Source: an uncultured Eubacterium sp. (GTDB lineage: Bacteria; Bacillota; Clostridia; Lachnospirales; Lachnospiraceae). Taken from it: 64,000 nucleotides of DNA. A program made the position numbers and the translations under genes. Below, in pieces: positions 16,016-25,022 of this stretch. The stretch lies in contig CANDJC010000002.1 in NCBI GenBank assembly GCA_947384955.1, forward strand, positions 33,139 through 97,138, in the 5' to 3' direction. The notes under the pieces are model-generated. The model did no database searches. It saw only the letters and a list, made by a program, of their open reading frames with translations, and had not been told where the DNA came from. Position 1 is the first letter of the stretch. Each line of letters opens with the position of its first letter.

Positions 16016-16474
16016 TTATTTCCCCTGTTCCGTAAAACTGTAATATGTATCACCCACGATGATATTATCTAACAGATTAATGCCGATAAGCATCCCCGCT
16101 TCCTTTATATTCTTATATACTGTCATATCTTCTTTTGACGGCATTACATCTCCCGATGGATGATTGTGTGCCAGAATAATTCCGGCTGCGCCGCAAAGCA
16201 GTGCCCTGATAAAAATCTCTCTCGGGCTGCATATGGACTGGCTGGCTGCTCCATGCGATATTTCAAACACACCCAGAAGTCTGCCTTTGGTGTTTAATGC
16301 AGTCATGTAAACATGTTCCTCTGCCTGTCTGTTCAGACGGAAAACATTATTTAACATGTCTGCTACAGATTGCGGAGTGCTGAGGGATTCTGCCTGATAA
16401 TTGCAGGAATTTTCTTTTACCAGCACATTATGTTTGTTTTCGTCAAGTTCTGTTCTGTATAATGTAATTCTCAT
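16016..16474 (-). CDS. RadC/JAB-domain protein
   Basis: The 152-residue protein has the JAB metalloprotease-like core of RadC, HNHPSGDVMPSKED, with an upstream glutamate-bearing ALNTKGRLLGVFEIS and a C-terminal DNIIVGDTYYSF. The N-terminal HhH part of full-length RadC is missing, as is usual in the short versions on mobile elements. Its biological role is unresolved. AAGGAG precedes the ATG. Confidence 0.85.
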   Translation of the reverse strand: MRITLYRTELDENKHNVLVKENSCNYQAESLSTPQSVADMLNNVFRLNRQAEEHVYMTALNTKGRLLGVFEISHGAASQSICSPREIFIRALLCGAAGIILAHNHPSGDVMPSKEDMTVYKNIKEAGMLIGINLLDNIIVGDTYYSFTEQGK

Positions 16475-16516
16475 GATGCAGTCTCCTTGTCTTTTTCTGT
16501 TTTATATTCCTGTTTA

Positions 16517-16627
16517 TTATTTCCTTCCTTCCAGCTTTACCAGCACGGTTCTGTCATCTGCTGATATAATTCTTACATTGTAATATGATGTTAATGCTTT
16601 ATACTGCTGTGCGTTTATGCGTTTCAT
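16517..16627 (-). CDS. 36-residue hypothetical peptide
   Basis: MKRINAQQYKALTSYYNVRI and a short tail, preceded by AGGAG about 11 bases upstream. It lies between the RadC-like gene and the next gene on the same strand. No function assigned. Confidence 0.35.
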   Translation of the reverse strand: MKRINAQQYKALTSYYNVRIISADDRTVLVKLEGRK

Positions 16628-16686
16628 AGATTCTTTATCTCCTGTTCTATTAATTTAATTGCGCTGTGCGTGTCAAGGTGGAGAGG

Positions 16687-16962
16687 TCACACTAAGCCGC
16701 CTTGCATACCATCAACATACGCCATAACATGTTTTATGGTTTCATCATGCGATTTGCCCGCCATAAGCCGTTTTGCTATTGCTGCAAGCTGCCTGCCAGT
16801 TGCATTAACTATCTTACGCAATCTTTCAGCAGAGCACCTTCCACTATAAATATACCAGGACAGAGGATAAATAAGATTATTGGCTTCGGAAGCACTACAG
16901 CCATATTTCCACAATTTCTTTATTATTTCAAATTCAATATAATCTTGATATGTCTTTTCCAT
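16687..16962 (-). CDS. Small hypothetical protein
   Basis: The 91-residue helical protein (WKYGCSASEANNLIYPLSWY, then LRKIVNATGRQLAAIAKRL) follows AAGGATAAGG. Family not recognised. The leader resembles that of the next gene, sharing CCTTATCCTTTCGATAT on the plus strand (about 16971-16987 and 17419-17435). Confidence 0.5.
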   Translation of the reverse strand: MEKTYQDYIEFEIIKKLWKYGCSASEANNLIYPLSWYIYSGRCSAERLRKIVNATGRQLAAIAKRLMAGKSHDETIKHVMAYVDGMQGGLV

Positions 16963-17000
16963 AACATCGCCTTATCCTTTCGATATTTGTTGACCTACAG

Positions 17001-17411
17001 TTAATTATCAAGTTCATAGCCTATTCCCTTAATTTCATGCTCCCTTGAAAACACTATATTTTTAGGCTTGCGCACAACTGCACCTTCATAAGTAACAAAG
17101 GCTGTAAACCTGCTTCTTGTTCCGGTTAAGCTGAAATAAACCCCCTTATCAGAAACAAACATGCTTCCTGTATACATTCTGTCACTTGTGAAATACACGG
17201 TTCTGTCAAGGAATTTATCAAATGCATCCTTTTTAGCCTTTACAGCCAGTTCAAAAAACACAGCTGCCATCTGGTTATAGAATCCATTTATATATGCCCT
17301 GGCTTCCTTAGGTGTAAGCCCCTCAAACAGTATCTCATTTCTGCCAGTTATCTCCGAGCCTATCACTTGGTAATAAAATGCATTATCCCTGCTGACCTTT
17401 TTAATTTCCAT
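17001..17411 (-). CDS. Hypothetical protein
   Basis: The 136-residue mixed alpha/beta protein (VIGSEITGRNEILFEGLT, then VYFTSDRMYTGSMFV) follows AAGGTGGC. No recognised family. It is the first gene of the minus-strand block. The upstream region carries the TATACTG/CAGTATA operators at 17529-17614, so the ribbon-helix-helix protein may control it too. Confidence 0.5.
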   Translation of the reverse strand: MEIKKVSRDNAFYYQVIGSEITGRNEILFEGLTPKEARAYINGFYNQMAAVFFELAVKAKKDAFDKFLDRTVYFTSDRMYTGSMFVSDKGVYFSLTGTRSRFTAFVTYEGAVVRKPKNIVFSREHEIKGIGYELDN

Positions 17412-17528
17412 GCTGCCACCTTATCCTTTCGATATTCCTGCTTGTCGCCAGGTTTTTCTATCTGATGCTATCTCGTTTGTACTGGCTGGCCTTCCCTGCT
17501 TCTGTTTCGTTTGTTGTTGAGATTATTA

Positions 17529-17614
17529 TATACTGTACCCAGTATATTGTCTACTGGCAAATCAAACAAATGTACACAGTATATTTTGTACATTTTTATA
17601 CTGTGTACAGTATT
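17529..17614. promoter_or_regulatory. Operator pair TATACTG-N4-CAGTATA upstream of the RHH gene
   Basis: Two full inverted repeats are present: 17529-17546 (TATACTG tacc CAGTATA) and 17597-17614 (TATACTG tgta CAGTATT). A partial site lies between them (CACAGTATA near 17577-17585). They lie between the divergent genes at 17001-17411 and 17676-17867. Confidence 0.65.
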
Positions 17615-17675
17615 GCATAAAAATGATTGATATGGTAAAATTAAAATATTAATTATATTTAAAGAGGTGAATATA

Positions 17676-17867
17676 TTGGCTTACAGTGAAGCACAAAAAA
17701 AAGCTGTTAAAAAATATAATGAGAAATCATATGATGAAATAAAAGTCAGAGTAAAAAAGGGCAACAAAGACATAATTCAGAAACATGCAGAACTAAATAA
17801 CGAAACTGTAAACGGTATGATAAACAGGCTGCTTGAAAAAGAAATACCTGATATAAAAGATTGTTAA
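17676..17867 (+). CDS. Ribbon-helix-helix (Arc/CopG-like) regulator
   Basis: The 63-residue protein reads SEAQKKAVKKYNEKSYDEIK, then VRVKKGNK, then helical NNETVNGMINRLLEKEI, the usual layout of small Arc-like DNA-binding proteins. I chose the TTG at 17676, spaced 7-8 bases from AGAGGTG; a GTG at 17667 touches that site. Identical inverted repeats on both sides of the gene suggest autoregulation. Confidence 0.75.
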   Translation: MAYSEAQKKAVKKYNEKSYDEIKVRVKKGNKDIIQKHAELNNETVNGMINRLLEKEIPDIKDC

Positions 17868-17910
17868 CTGCTATATGGAAACGTATGGCAGTATTTTTTT
17901 TGTTCATCAA

Positions 17911-17996
17911 TATACTGAACCCAGTATGAATAATATACAAAATTTTTATTTTAATTTGTATATTATTCCTATTGAATTTATACTGTGCCCAGTATA
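17911..17996. promoter_or_regulatory. Second operator pair TATACTG-N4-CAGTATA
   Basis: Full sites lie at 17911-17928 (TATACTG aacc CAGTATG) and 17979-17996 (TATACTG tgcc CAGTATA). They sit between the RHH gene and the coiled-coil gene at 18120, so the downstream module probably belongs to the same regulon. Confidence 0.65.
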
Positions 17997-18119
17997 TAAT
18001 AATCTCAACAAAGCAAAAAACAACAAATCAAAGCACCTTGACAATTCAATAGACTTTATACTCTGGATGTGGTATACTACCAACAACAGCATACCAAACA
18101 TAAAAGGAGCGTGATTTAT

Positions 18120-18413
18120 ATGACAGATAATGAACTGTTACTTGCTATATCTGATATTATGGAAAAAAAGTTAGATGCACGAATAAAGCCTTTAGAAGAT
18201 GATATTAAGTCAATCAAGGCAGAACAAACAAGAATTAATATCATTATTGAAAATGAAATTCGATCTGATATTAAATTTCTTGCTGAAAACTACATGCCAG
18301 CCGCTAAGAAATACGAAAAAGCAACAGCAAAAATAGAAGCCATGCAAGCTGATATTGAAGTTATGAAAAGTGTCATTCGTGAACACAGCGAGAAACTGCA
18401 AAAGATTTCATAA
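18120..18413 (+). CDS. Coiled-coil hypothetical protein
   Basis: The 97-residue protein starts at the ATG at 18120 after AAAGGAG. It is helical throughout (MEKKLDARIKPLEDDIKSIK and AKIEAMQADIEVMKSVIREH) and predicted coiled coil. Its stop abuts the leader of the next small gene. A 16-codon copy of its 3' end survives at 31020-31070, before two copies of that next gene. Confidence 0.6.
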   Translation: MTDNELLLAISDIMEKKLDARIKPLEDDIKSIKAEQTRINIIIENEIRSDIKFLAENYMPAAKKYEKATAKIEAMQADIEVMKSVIREHSEKLQKIS

Positions 18414-18439
18414 TGCATAATCATAAAGGCGGTGAGAAT

Positions 18440-18646
18440 ATGGAGGTAATAGAAGAAATGAACAACGGAGAAATTATACAAAAAGGACTTGAAGATTTCA
18501 AAAATATTCAGCGTTATATGCGGTTTGCAAAAAAAGAAAATGCTACTGAAACATATGAGGAATTAAAAGAGCAGTACACTTCTTTGAAAGCGTTACTCAA
18601 CAGTCTTGGTGTAAACATGGCAGAGATTGACAAAATCAAAGAATAA
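18440..18646 (+). CDS. Small helical protein, member of a three-copy family
   Basis: The 68-residue protein starts MEVIEEMNNGEIIQKGLEDF at the ATG at 18440, after AAAGGCGGTGAG. Close relatives are encoded at 31158-31364 and 31537-31743, sharing MEV-x-EEMNN-x-EI at the start and LKALLNSLGVN near the end. The AATCATAAAGGCGGTGA leader is also conserved. Function unknown. Confidence 0.6.
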   Translation: MEVIEEMNNGEIIQKGLEDFKNIQRYMRFAKKENATETYEELKEQYTSLKALLNSLGVNMAEIDKIKE

Positions 18647-18682
18647 CTTTTAGCAGCCACATAACATAACCCACTTAACCAG

Positions 18683-18724
18683 AGTGTAAAGCCTGTTGAA
18701 CTGCCAGGGGCTTTACACTTTTTG
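18683..18724 (+). terminator. Rho-independent terminator
   Basis: AGTGTAAAGCC (18683-18693) pairs perfectly with GGCTTTACACT (18709-18719), followed by TTTTGATTT. It ends the transcript of the two small genes upstream. Confidence 0.85.
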
Positions 18725-18742
18725 ATTTAGGAGGTTATGACC

Positions 18743-19255
18743 ATGAATAAATATTTTGAGAATGTCAGAGCATTAGAAGAATTGAGAAAACAGTATAAAG
18801 AACTGTTAAAGCTGCATCATCCTGACAATGGCGGGAACCTGGAAATCATGCAGGAAATCAATGCTGAATATGATAAGCTGTTTAAGGTTCTGAAATGCCA
18901 GCATGAAACACGGAATGCAGATAATGCCAGCACAGATACTGGTTACAGCAATATGAAGTATGACTTTGCTGAGGATGAAAAGCTGAGGGAAATGCTGAAT
19001 AAGATCATTCATTTTGATGGAATTGATATTGAACTGGTTGGTGCATGGATATGGGTATCTGGCAATACATATGCCCATAAGAAGGATTTAAAAGGGCTTG
19101 GCTTCAGATGGGCTTCACAGAAAAAAATGTGGTATTGGCATAGTGAAGTATTCAGAAAAAAGAGCAGAAAAACGCTGTCAATGGATGATATACGAAATTT
19201 TTATGGAAGTACCAGTGTTAAAAATGCTAATAAAATGGTATTAATACAGGCATAA
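18743..19255 (+). CDS. DnaJ-like J-domain protein
   Basis: The 170-residue protein begins with a short J domain: LEELRKQYKELLKLHHPDNG contains the HPD motif that stimulates DnaK. The following helix is INAEYDKLFKVL. The C-terminal part (WIWVSGNTYAHKKDLKGLGF, then KMWYWH) matches a domain common in proteins of Firmicutes plasmids and phages. The start is the second ATG (18743), 8 bases after GGAGG. Recruitment of host DnaK for replication is possible. Confidence 0.8.
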   Translation: MNKYFENVRALEELRKQYKELLKLHHPDNGGNLEIMQEINAEYDKLFKVLKCQHETRNADNASTDTGYSNMKYDFAEDEKLREMLNKIIHFDGIDIELVGAWIWVSGNTYAHKKDLKGLGFRWASQKKMWYWHSEVFRKKSRKTLSMDDIRNFYGSTSVKNANKMVLIQA

Positions 19256-19293
19256 TAATAATCATCATAATTATTTTCCAAATAAATTCCAAA

Positions 19294-19340
19294 AGTGCAG
19301 CAGTTCCATTTCAAAATCCACTGCTGCACTCTTATATTTT
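19294..19340 (+). terminator. Terminator of the J-domain gene
   Basis: AGTGCAGCAGT (19294-19304) pairs perfectly with ACTGCTGCACT (19320-19330), followed by CTTATATTTT. It lies 39 bases after the stop codon and belongs to the recurrent GCAGCAGT hairpins. Confidence 0.7.
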
Positions 19341-19511
19341 ATCAAGAGAAAAATTACAGTATAAAAAATATTAGAATTTTTATAGAAAGCAAGAAAAAAC
19401 AGCATAGCATATGAGGATTTTTGACAATAAGGACTATTGTAATGACGCATCAAAAATTTAGACAAATTAAATTTCATTTTTAAATTATCAGATAATTTAA
19501 CAGAATAAAAA

Positions 19512-19803
19512 ATGCAGCTTTTAATGAAACAGGATGCAGCAGTACATATTGTATTAGATACACTTCTTTCAAGATACAACAGTACATTAAGATATGGCAG
19601 TGAAAAATTCTGTATTTAATTCGATTATAAGAGCTTTCAAGATTATCATGAAAGAACACTGCCTGCTATTGAAAAAAGATTAATTATAAAAGGAAGTATG
19701 CAAAATTAAACAAAAATATTGCTATATATTAGATGAATTGTATCAGCTAATTTATAAATTGCTTAGAAATGAATATAGAAATTTTGTAAAAACAAGGCTG
19801 TGA
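19512..19803 (+). pseudogene. Decayed gene, unknown family
   Basis: One frame reads MQLLMKQDAAVHIVLDTLL onward from 19512 to a TAA at 19617. It continues as FDYKSFQDYHERTLPAIEKR to a second stop near 19708. A shifted frame then gives KQKYCYILDELYQLIYKLLR up to a TGA at 19801-19803, directly inside a strong terminator stem. Coding-like text on one strand ending at a terminator suggests a degraded gene. Confidence 0.35.
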
Positions 19804-19834
19804 GGGTTGAAATATATTCTCACAGCCTTGTTTT
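19789..19834. terminator. Strong bidirectional terminator
   Basis: AAAACAAGGCTGTGAG (19789-19804) pairs perfectly over 16 bases with CTCACAGCCTTGTTTT (19819-19834). It has A-rich and T-rich ends, so it works on both strands. Confidence 0.8.
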
Positions 19835-20147
19835 GATTGATTATAAACTTTGGAATGATGAAAATTACTTTTAATCCTTTTTATGCTGATTGGCTTATGT
19901 GTTATATGGATACTCTAAGCACGTTTTTATGGGCAAATCAGGGTTATAATAGTGTGGGTGTAATTCTTTGTTAGGGTAAGTGTTTAAAATCGAAATCTGG
20001 GCATTATACGGCGTTTGAAGGCATAGGATATAAAGTGTCTTGCAATGGTACTATGGGTATATTTACATTATTTTCAAGATACTTTATTATCCTAAAGCGT
20101 GTAGCTGTTCTACTGGCAGATGGAGGTTAAATTTTAAAATTGGCGAA
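19835..20147. other. Intergenic region with no supported feature
   Basis: About 310 bases lie between the bidirectional terminator and the end of the NACHT gene. No gene, repeat or clear hairpin was seen. Confidence 0.4.
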
Positions 20148-22697
20148 CTATAGGGGTTGCTTACTTCTACAATATTCTTCGTAATTTACTATTTCTTTAT
20201 TTCTTCGTAAATATACCTTAACATCATGTAAATCACATTTTCTCTTTAAATAATCAGCTTGACTTTCATTGATTATTGTATCTCTTAAATCTGTTTCGGT
20301 TAAATCTGCTTCGGTTAAATTCGCACTTTTCAAATCTGCTCTACTTAAATCTGCTTCAATTAAATCTGCTTCGGTTAAATTCGCACTTTTCAAATCTGCT
20401 CCGCTTAAATTTGCTTTAATTAAATCTGCACCGTTTAAATTCACACTTCTCAAATCTGCTTCGCTTAAATTCGCAAATTCCAAATCTGCTTCAACTAGAT
20501 CTGCTTCGATTAAATATGCATTTTTCAAATTTGCTCCGCTTAAATCCGCTCTGCTTAAATTTGCTCTGCTTAAATTTGCTTTACTTAAATTCACACTTCT
20601 CAAATTTGCTCTGCTTAAATTTACTTCACTTAAATTTACTCCACTTAAATCTACTCCGCTTAAATTCAGTGAATTATTATAATTATATTTTAAGTAAACA
20701 CATATCGCATCATTAAAACGAATAAATCCCTTTTCCCATAAGTGTAGAACTAAAAGCATATTGGTAAATAAGTTCATTTCGCAAGCCATCACTTGCTTAT
20801 AGCACTGATTAGTATGATAAGTCATTCCATCTTGTATCATTAACTGAAATGCATCATTTATCTCGTCAAACTGCTTATCTATTTTACTATTGCTAATCTT
20901 AATTTTTAGAAATTCAAGTATTTTTATAGGCAAGATATTACCTTTTAACAAATTCCCTAATACTCCTGCAATTTTTTCCTGTGATATGTTTATTGTCTCT
21001 TGAATAGATGTACATATTGTTTCACTAACAAAATATTCATAAATAGTACGATGAACAAAATATAATTCTTCTGTTTCTGCACCTTCACAATGTCTAACTA
21101 ATTTAAAAAAATTTCCTATCAAAAAATCATTTTTTACGTTTTCATTTATTCGCATCTGCTTCCAAACTAAACTTTCACAAATTTTTCTATATTCTTCTTG
21201 TGGAATACTAGCTTCATCAGGATTATTCTCAAACATCCACATTGCAATTTCTCTTGATACTTGATGTATCTGTTCCTTTATTTTACTTATCCTATGTGTA
21301 TCTGCAAAATTTTTATTATCTATACATCTGTCATAAATACCACCCTCTAAAGAAAAAATTTTATCATATATATCTACAATAGAACTTTCTTTATCTAATT
21401 CAATGCCCAAAGCCAATACCATATATAAAATAAGCGGAATACCTAAAATTTCTTTATTCTCAAGTATATGCTCGATCGTATGTATGGATATATTGCTTTT
21501 TGTTTTCTCTGCAAATTCTTTACAAAAACTCCGTATCTGTTTATCATCCCATGGTTGTAATATAATATATTCACATTTCAATCGCTTCAATTCTCGTATA
21601 TAATTTTCTCTGCACGTGATTATTATAGTAAAATTTATAAAATCCATTTTATTCATAAAGTATCTATGAAAACAATCTAATATTTCTTTTCTGTTATCAC
21701 CAGCACTTATTTCATCAAATCCATCAAGGATCAATGTTTTACCATACAAATCATTATTAGACTTTCTAATTCTATCCAACATTATTTTAGCAATACTAGA
21801 ATTTTGCCAATCAACATTCTTGAGATCTGAGGCAAATTGATATACTAAAATATCATCAAAATTCTTTCCAAATTTTTGAGTTATCCATGTAATTAAGGTA
21901 CTCTTCCCTATTCCTGGCTGTCCCAATATGAGAAGCATTTTATTTTCACTTTTTTCTACAATATACTTCGATAATAGTACATCTAAATTATAAGAATCAT
22001 TTTTATTTTCACCCCATATAAAATGTGGAAGATGTTCATCAATATACACATCTTTTAATTTAACATTTACACCACGATTTTCATCCCAATCGCTGAAATC
22101 ATTTAAAAACATATTTGCATTCCATTTATCAGCATATTGCTGTGTTCTGCTTTGTATCTGATGTTTTTTTTCTTCAATTTTTATAACTTGCTCATCAACA
22201 CTTTTATCATTCAGTTTTTGTATAACGTAATCTAGTTTATGCTGAATTTGTTGTAACTCTTCATTCGTATAATTGCTTTTATCATTTACCAATAACAACA
22301 AAATTTCTTTATATAAATCGAAATTCTTTTCTTCGCCAAGTTCATGGCACAACAATTCAATAAATTCCTGACATATACTATCATTAATATTTGAAAAAAG
22401 ATTTTTCAGTCCATATTGTATAACGTCATTATAATTACTACTGCACTTAAATTCTTTCAATAATCTTTCTGCTGTATCATATATAATATCTTTTTCTTTA
22501 TATTGATTATGAGTTATTAGATTCAGAACATCAATTATTATTTGATATATTCTTGTCTGCAAGCTCTGATTTTTATTTACCCTGCTATTATCCGCCTTTT
22601 TAATTTCTTTCCATGATACATCCCAAACATTATTAACAACTTTTGAGACAAACCCACCAATTATAGTTTCCGCTATAAATTCACCCTCTAATACCAT
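20148..22697 (-). CDS. NACHT NTPase with pentapeptide repeats, candidate antiphage sensor
   Basis: The start at 22697 follows GAGGTG, giving 849 residues. A helical N-terminal region (1-240) precedes a STAND/NACHT ATPase with Walker A LGQPGIGKST (258-267), Walker B TLILDGFDEIS (321-331) and FVHRTIYEYFVSE, typical of NACHT modules. Residues about 677-807 are roughly 26 pentapeptide repeats of the A(N/D)L-x-x type, a right-handed beta helix. Bacterial NACHT proteins are known phage-defence effectors whose C-terminal repeats sense the trigger. No known effector domain is evident at the N terminus. The gene stands alone and is AT-rich. Confidence 0.8.
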   Translation of the reverse strand: MVLEGEFIAETIIGGFVSKVVNNVWDVSWKEIKKADNSRVNKNQSLQTRIYQIIIDVLNLITHNQYKEKDIIYDTAERLLKEFKCSSNYNDVIQYGLKNLFSNINDSICQEFIELLCHELGEEKNFDLYKEILLLLVNDKSNYTNEELQQIQHKLDYVIQKLNDKSVDEQVIKIEEKKHQIQSRTQQYADKWNANMFLNDFSDWDENRGVNVKLKDVYIDEHLPHFIWGENKNDSYNLDVLLSKYIVEKSENKMLLILGQPGIGKSTLITWITQKFGKNFDDILVYQFASDLKNVDWQNSSIAKIMLDRIRKSNNDLYGKTLILDGFDEISAGDNRKEILDCFHRYFMNKMDFINFTIIITCRENYIRELKRLKCEYIILQPWDDKQIRSFCKEFAEKTKSNISIHTIEHILENKEILGIPLILYMVLALGIELDKESSIVDIYDKIFSLEGGIYDRCIDNKNFADTHRISKIKEQIHQVSREIAMWMFENNPDEASIPQEEYRKICESLVWKQMRINENVKNDFLIGNFFKLVRHCEGAETEELYFVHRTIYEYFVSETICTSIQETINISQEKIAGVLGNLLKGNILPIKILEFLKIKISNSKIDKQFDEINDAFQLMIQDGMTYHTNQCYKQVMACEMNLFTNMLLVLHLWEKGFIRFNDAICVYLKYNYNNSLNLSGVDLSGVNLSEVNLSRANLRSVNLSKANLSRANLSRADLSGANLKNAYLIEADLVEADLEFANLSEADLRSVNLNGADLIKANLSGADLKSANLTEADLIEADLSRADLKSANLTEADLTETDLRDTIINESQADYLKRKCDLHDVKVYLRRNKEIVNYEEYCRSKQPL

Positions 22698-22877
22698 AAT
22701 CACACACCTCAATCTCTCTTGCATAATAATCACAATTATAGTACCAAAGCATAACCATTTCAACCCTGTAAATTCAATTCATCCCAAAATCCACCACAAA
22801 ACCGTAAAAAATGGGCACATCAGATATTTCTATCCGATATGCCCCATAATTCATTTCATTATCTTCTTTCCAAAATT

Positions 22878-23981
22878 CTAATATGGCTTCACTTCTACCT
22901 TCAAAAGTGCCTTATATATGTAATCAGGTATCTTATCCTTATACTGTGCAGCTACAATCAGGATGTCAGCCTGTTTCATTGCCTTATACTCTGCAAATGC
23001 TTCCTCTGGCGTATCCCATTCTGACAGCTTTACAGGCTTTTCAGTACCAGAGAATATAATCATGGAATAATACTTTTTCTTTTTCCCGCTGTAAATCACT
23101 CCAAGCGGCAGCGTATTCTCTTTCGTCTGTCCTTCTGAATAAGGCTTTTTGCAGTTTACAAGCAGATTGTTTAGCCCCTGCGGCAGTATACAGCAGTTAT
23201 CAGGATGATATATTTTTGAGCCGTTTCCAAATAAATCCTTGTCCACATGCATGGATTCCCCTTCTACTTCATAATAGTGTTCCAGATACCACCTTACAAA
23301 TGATTTCGGATCATCAGTCCATCCCTGCCACATTTCAGCATCATCATAGCATGGCGGGATATAATCTTTATCCTCTGTATCTTTGCACCTTGCCAGAATA
23401 CCGCCGTAAACCCTGTAAGCATGATGGCTGGCTTTATTCTGGTATTCTATATATTCCTGTTCAAGCTGAAGACTGTCCAGTGTTATCCTTCTGGCTTTTA
23501 ATTCTGCAAAATCATTTCTGGAAACGTATACCAGGTTTTTATACCAGTTATTAGCAAAATCACCATCCCTGTGCCATACTCTGTCTCTTCCCTTATACTG
23601 TACAAGAAAAGATTCAGCAACCAGAATATCAGGCGCAGTCTCCCTCCTGTATCTGTTTATTTCCGCTATTTTTTCACCTTTTCTCTTTCCCTTTTTTATT
23701 GTGCGCTCATAATGTTCAACTTCAAATACAGTTAAATGTACATTTCCCTGTTTATGCTCATAAAACTTTCCAGGAGTCCTGTGGTTATTCACACATCTTC
23801 CATAATTGCTGATCCAGTAATTTTCAGTATCCTTTACACGCACAAAAACCTCAAATGCATTTTTAAGCGGGACTTTTACAGGATGCTCCACTGGCACAGC
23901 ATCTTCTTTTGGCATTTCCACTAACCTTTTGTTTTCATCTAAAATAAACTGTATTTTCTTTTCTTCACTTTCTATTCTCAT
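22878..23981 (-). CDS. NUMOD4/HNH-like protein with an AP2-type C-terminal region
   Basis: The 367-residue protein has an N-terminal NUMOD4-like segment (VFVRVKDTENYWISNYGR) and an HNH-like core (VWHRDGDFANNWYKNLVYVS). The second half (YGGILARCKDTEDKDY, then HVDKDLFGNGSKIYHPDNCC) resembles proteins often found as homing-endonuclease-like genes in phages. Some HNH positions look degenerate, so cleavage activity is uncertain. AAAGGA precedes the ATG. Confidence 0.65.
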   Translation of the reverse strand: MRIESEEKKIQFILDENKRLVEMPKEDAVPVEHPVKVPLKNAFEVFVRVKDTENYWISNYGRCVNNHRTPGKFYEHKQGNVHLTVFEVEHYERTIKKGKRKGEKIAEINRYRRETAPDILVAESFLVQYKGRDRVWHRDGDFANNWYKNLVYVSRNDFAELKARRITLDSLQLEQEYIEYQNKASHHAYRVYGGILARCKDTEDKDYIPPCYDDAEMWQGWTDDPKSFVRWYLEHYYEVEGESMHVDKDLFGNGSKIYHPDNCCILPQGLNNLLVNCKKPYSEGQTKENTLPLGVIYSGKKKKYYSMIIFSGTEKPVKLSEWDTPEEAFAEYKAMKQADILIVAAQYKDKIPDYIYKALLKVEVKPY

Positions 23982-24454
23982 TATTTGATATTCCTTTCGA
24001 TATGATTATTTAGAAATTAGAAAGCAGTCCCAGAACCGAAACCGCTCAGACAGCATCCACAGATGTGTGGGCGCTAAAAAAGGGTGTCTTGCAAATGGAC
24101 ACCCTGAAATAAGGTGTGGATTCAGACCGCACCTTCAAATTATTTTCTATATTTTAACTGCTGATTTTTCACCAGAATATTGGCGATATGATATGTTTTA
24201 TGATTGTTTTATGACATTTCCTGTTCTGGAAACACTGATTTTCCCACTTATGGGGGGATATGTTTGCATTATTTTGAAACTTTCACAGGTACTTAGAATA
24301 CAGACCTGTATTTGCATTCACAATTTTTTCATAGAGCTGTGCCACGGTGGTACAACTTTTTGCACATTTGTGTGAAAGAACTCAGCACTTTACAGGTGTT
24401 GAGTTTAAAACTGATGTTTTTGGTTTAAAGATTTTTCTTTTAAATGCAAACAGG
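23982..24454. other. Gene-free region with tandem hairpins
   Basis: Two adjacent hairpins are AGGGTGTC/GACACCCT (24081-24088, 24098-24105) and AGGTGTGG/CCGCACCT (24112-24119, 24127-24134). A further 9-bp stem is ACTCAGCAC/GTGTTGAGT, near 24380-24404. No frame has a ribosome binding site. It may hold leader elements of the minus-strand gene at 22878-23981. Confidence 0.4.
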
Positions 24455-24976
24455 TTAAGCACATTTATTTGCAAGCATTTTCAATTCTTTTACAATTCTT
24501 GCTATCACACTTCCACAGCTTTCACCCTCATTTACTCTTATAAATTTACAATATATTTGATTCTCTATGTAATTTTGTCTTTTGCGGTCATAATTTTGTT
24601 TATACTTATGTTCTTTTTCATCAATTTCTATGGCTATATTATACTTTGGGATATATAAATCTATTTTATAATTGCCAACCTGATATTGTGGAATACACTC
24701 AATATTCACTGCATCGAAAAAATCTTGAATTTCATTCAGATATTTATACTCAAACCTTGCAGAACGAATATTGTATTTGAATTTATTTATAAGTATATCA
24801 GTACCTGTATCATCTATCAGAAACTGAACATTCATCTTACCGTTGCTTGCGGTATAATTATCTTCAATAAAATGTTTGGATAATTCTGGATTTCTCTTCA
24901 CAAGATTTCTTACAGATCGAATTACATCTTTATTTTTCCTGGCAAACTTTTCTTCTATCTGTCTGCTGTTTGTCAA
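24455..24976 (-). CDS. DUF559/Vsr-like PD-(D/E)XK nuclease-like protein
   Basis: The 173-residue protein has a C-terminal segment GNYKIDLYIPKYNIAIEIDE, then an H, then NYIENQIYCKFIRVN, which fits the D...ExD/ExK core of DUF559-type endonuclease folds. The N-terminal half is helical and basic. The start is a TTG at 24976 following GGAGGTGA at slightly long spacing. Flanked by the structured region and the HNH-like gene. Substrate unknown. Confidence 0.6.
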   Translation of the reverse strand: MTNSRQIEEKFARKNKDVIRSVRNLVKRNPELSKHFIEDNYTASNGKMNVQFLIDDTGTDILINKFKYNIRSARFEYKYLNEIQDFFDAVNIECIPQYQVGNYKIDLYIPKYNIAIEIDEKEHKYKQNYDRKRQNYIENQIYCKFIRVNEGESCGSVIARIVKELKMLANKCA

Positions 24977-25022
24977 TTTTTTTCAATCACCTCCACTTCA
25001 CTTTACTTTACTTTTAAAAAGT

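Noticed and set aside
19271-19579. A 102-codon minus-strand frame
   Set aside because: It runs through a terminator hairpin and lacks a ribosome binding site.
20269-20682. A 137-codon repetitive plus-strand frame
   Set aside because: It is the antisense of the pentapeptide repeats; its regular Lys/Ser/Leu pattern is a by-product of the repeat codons.
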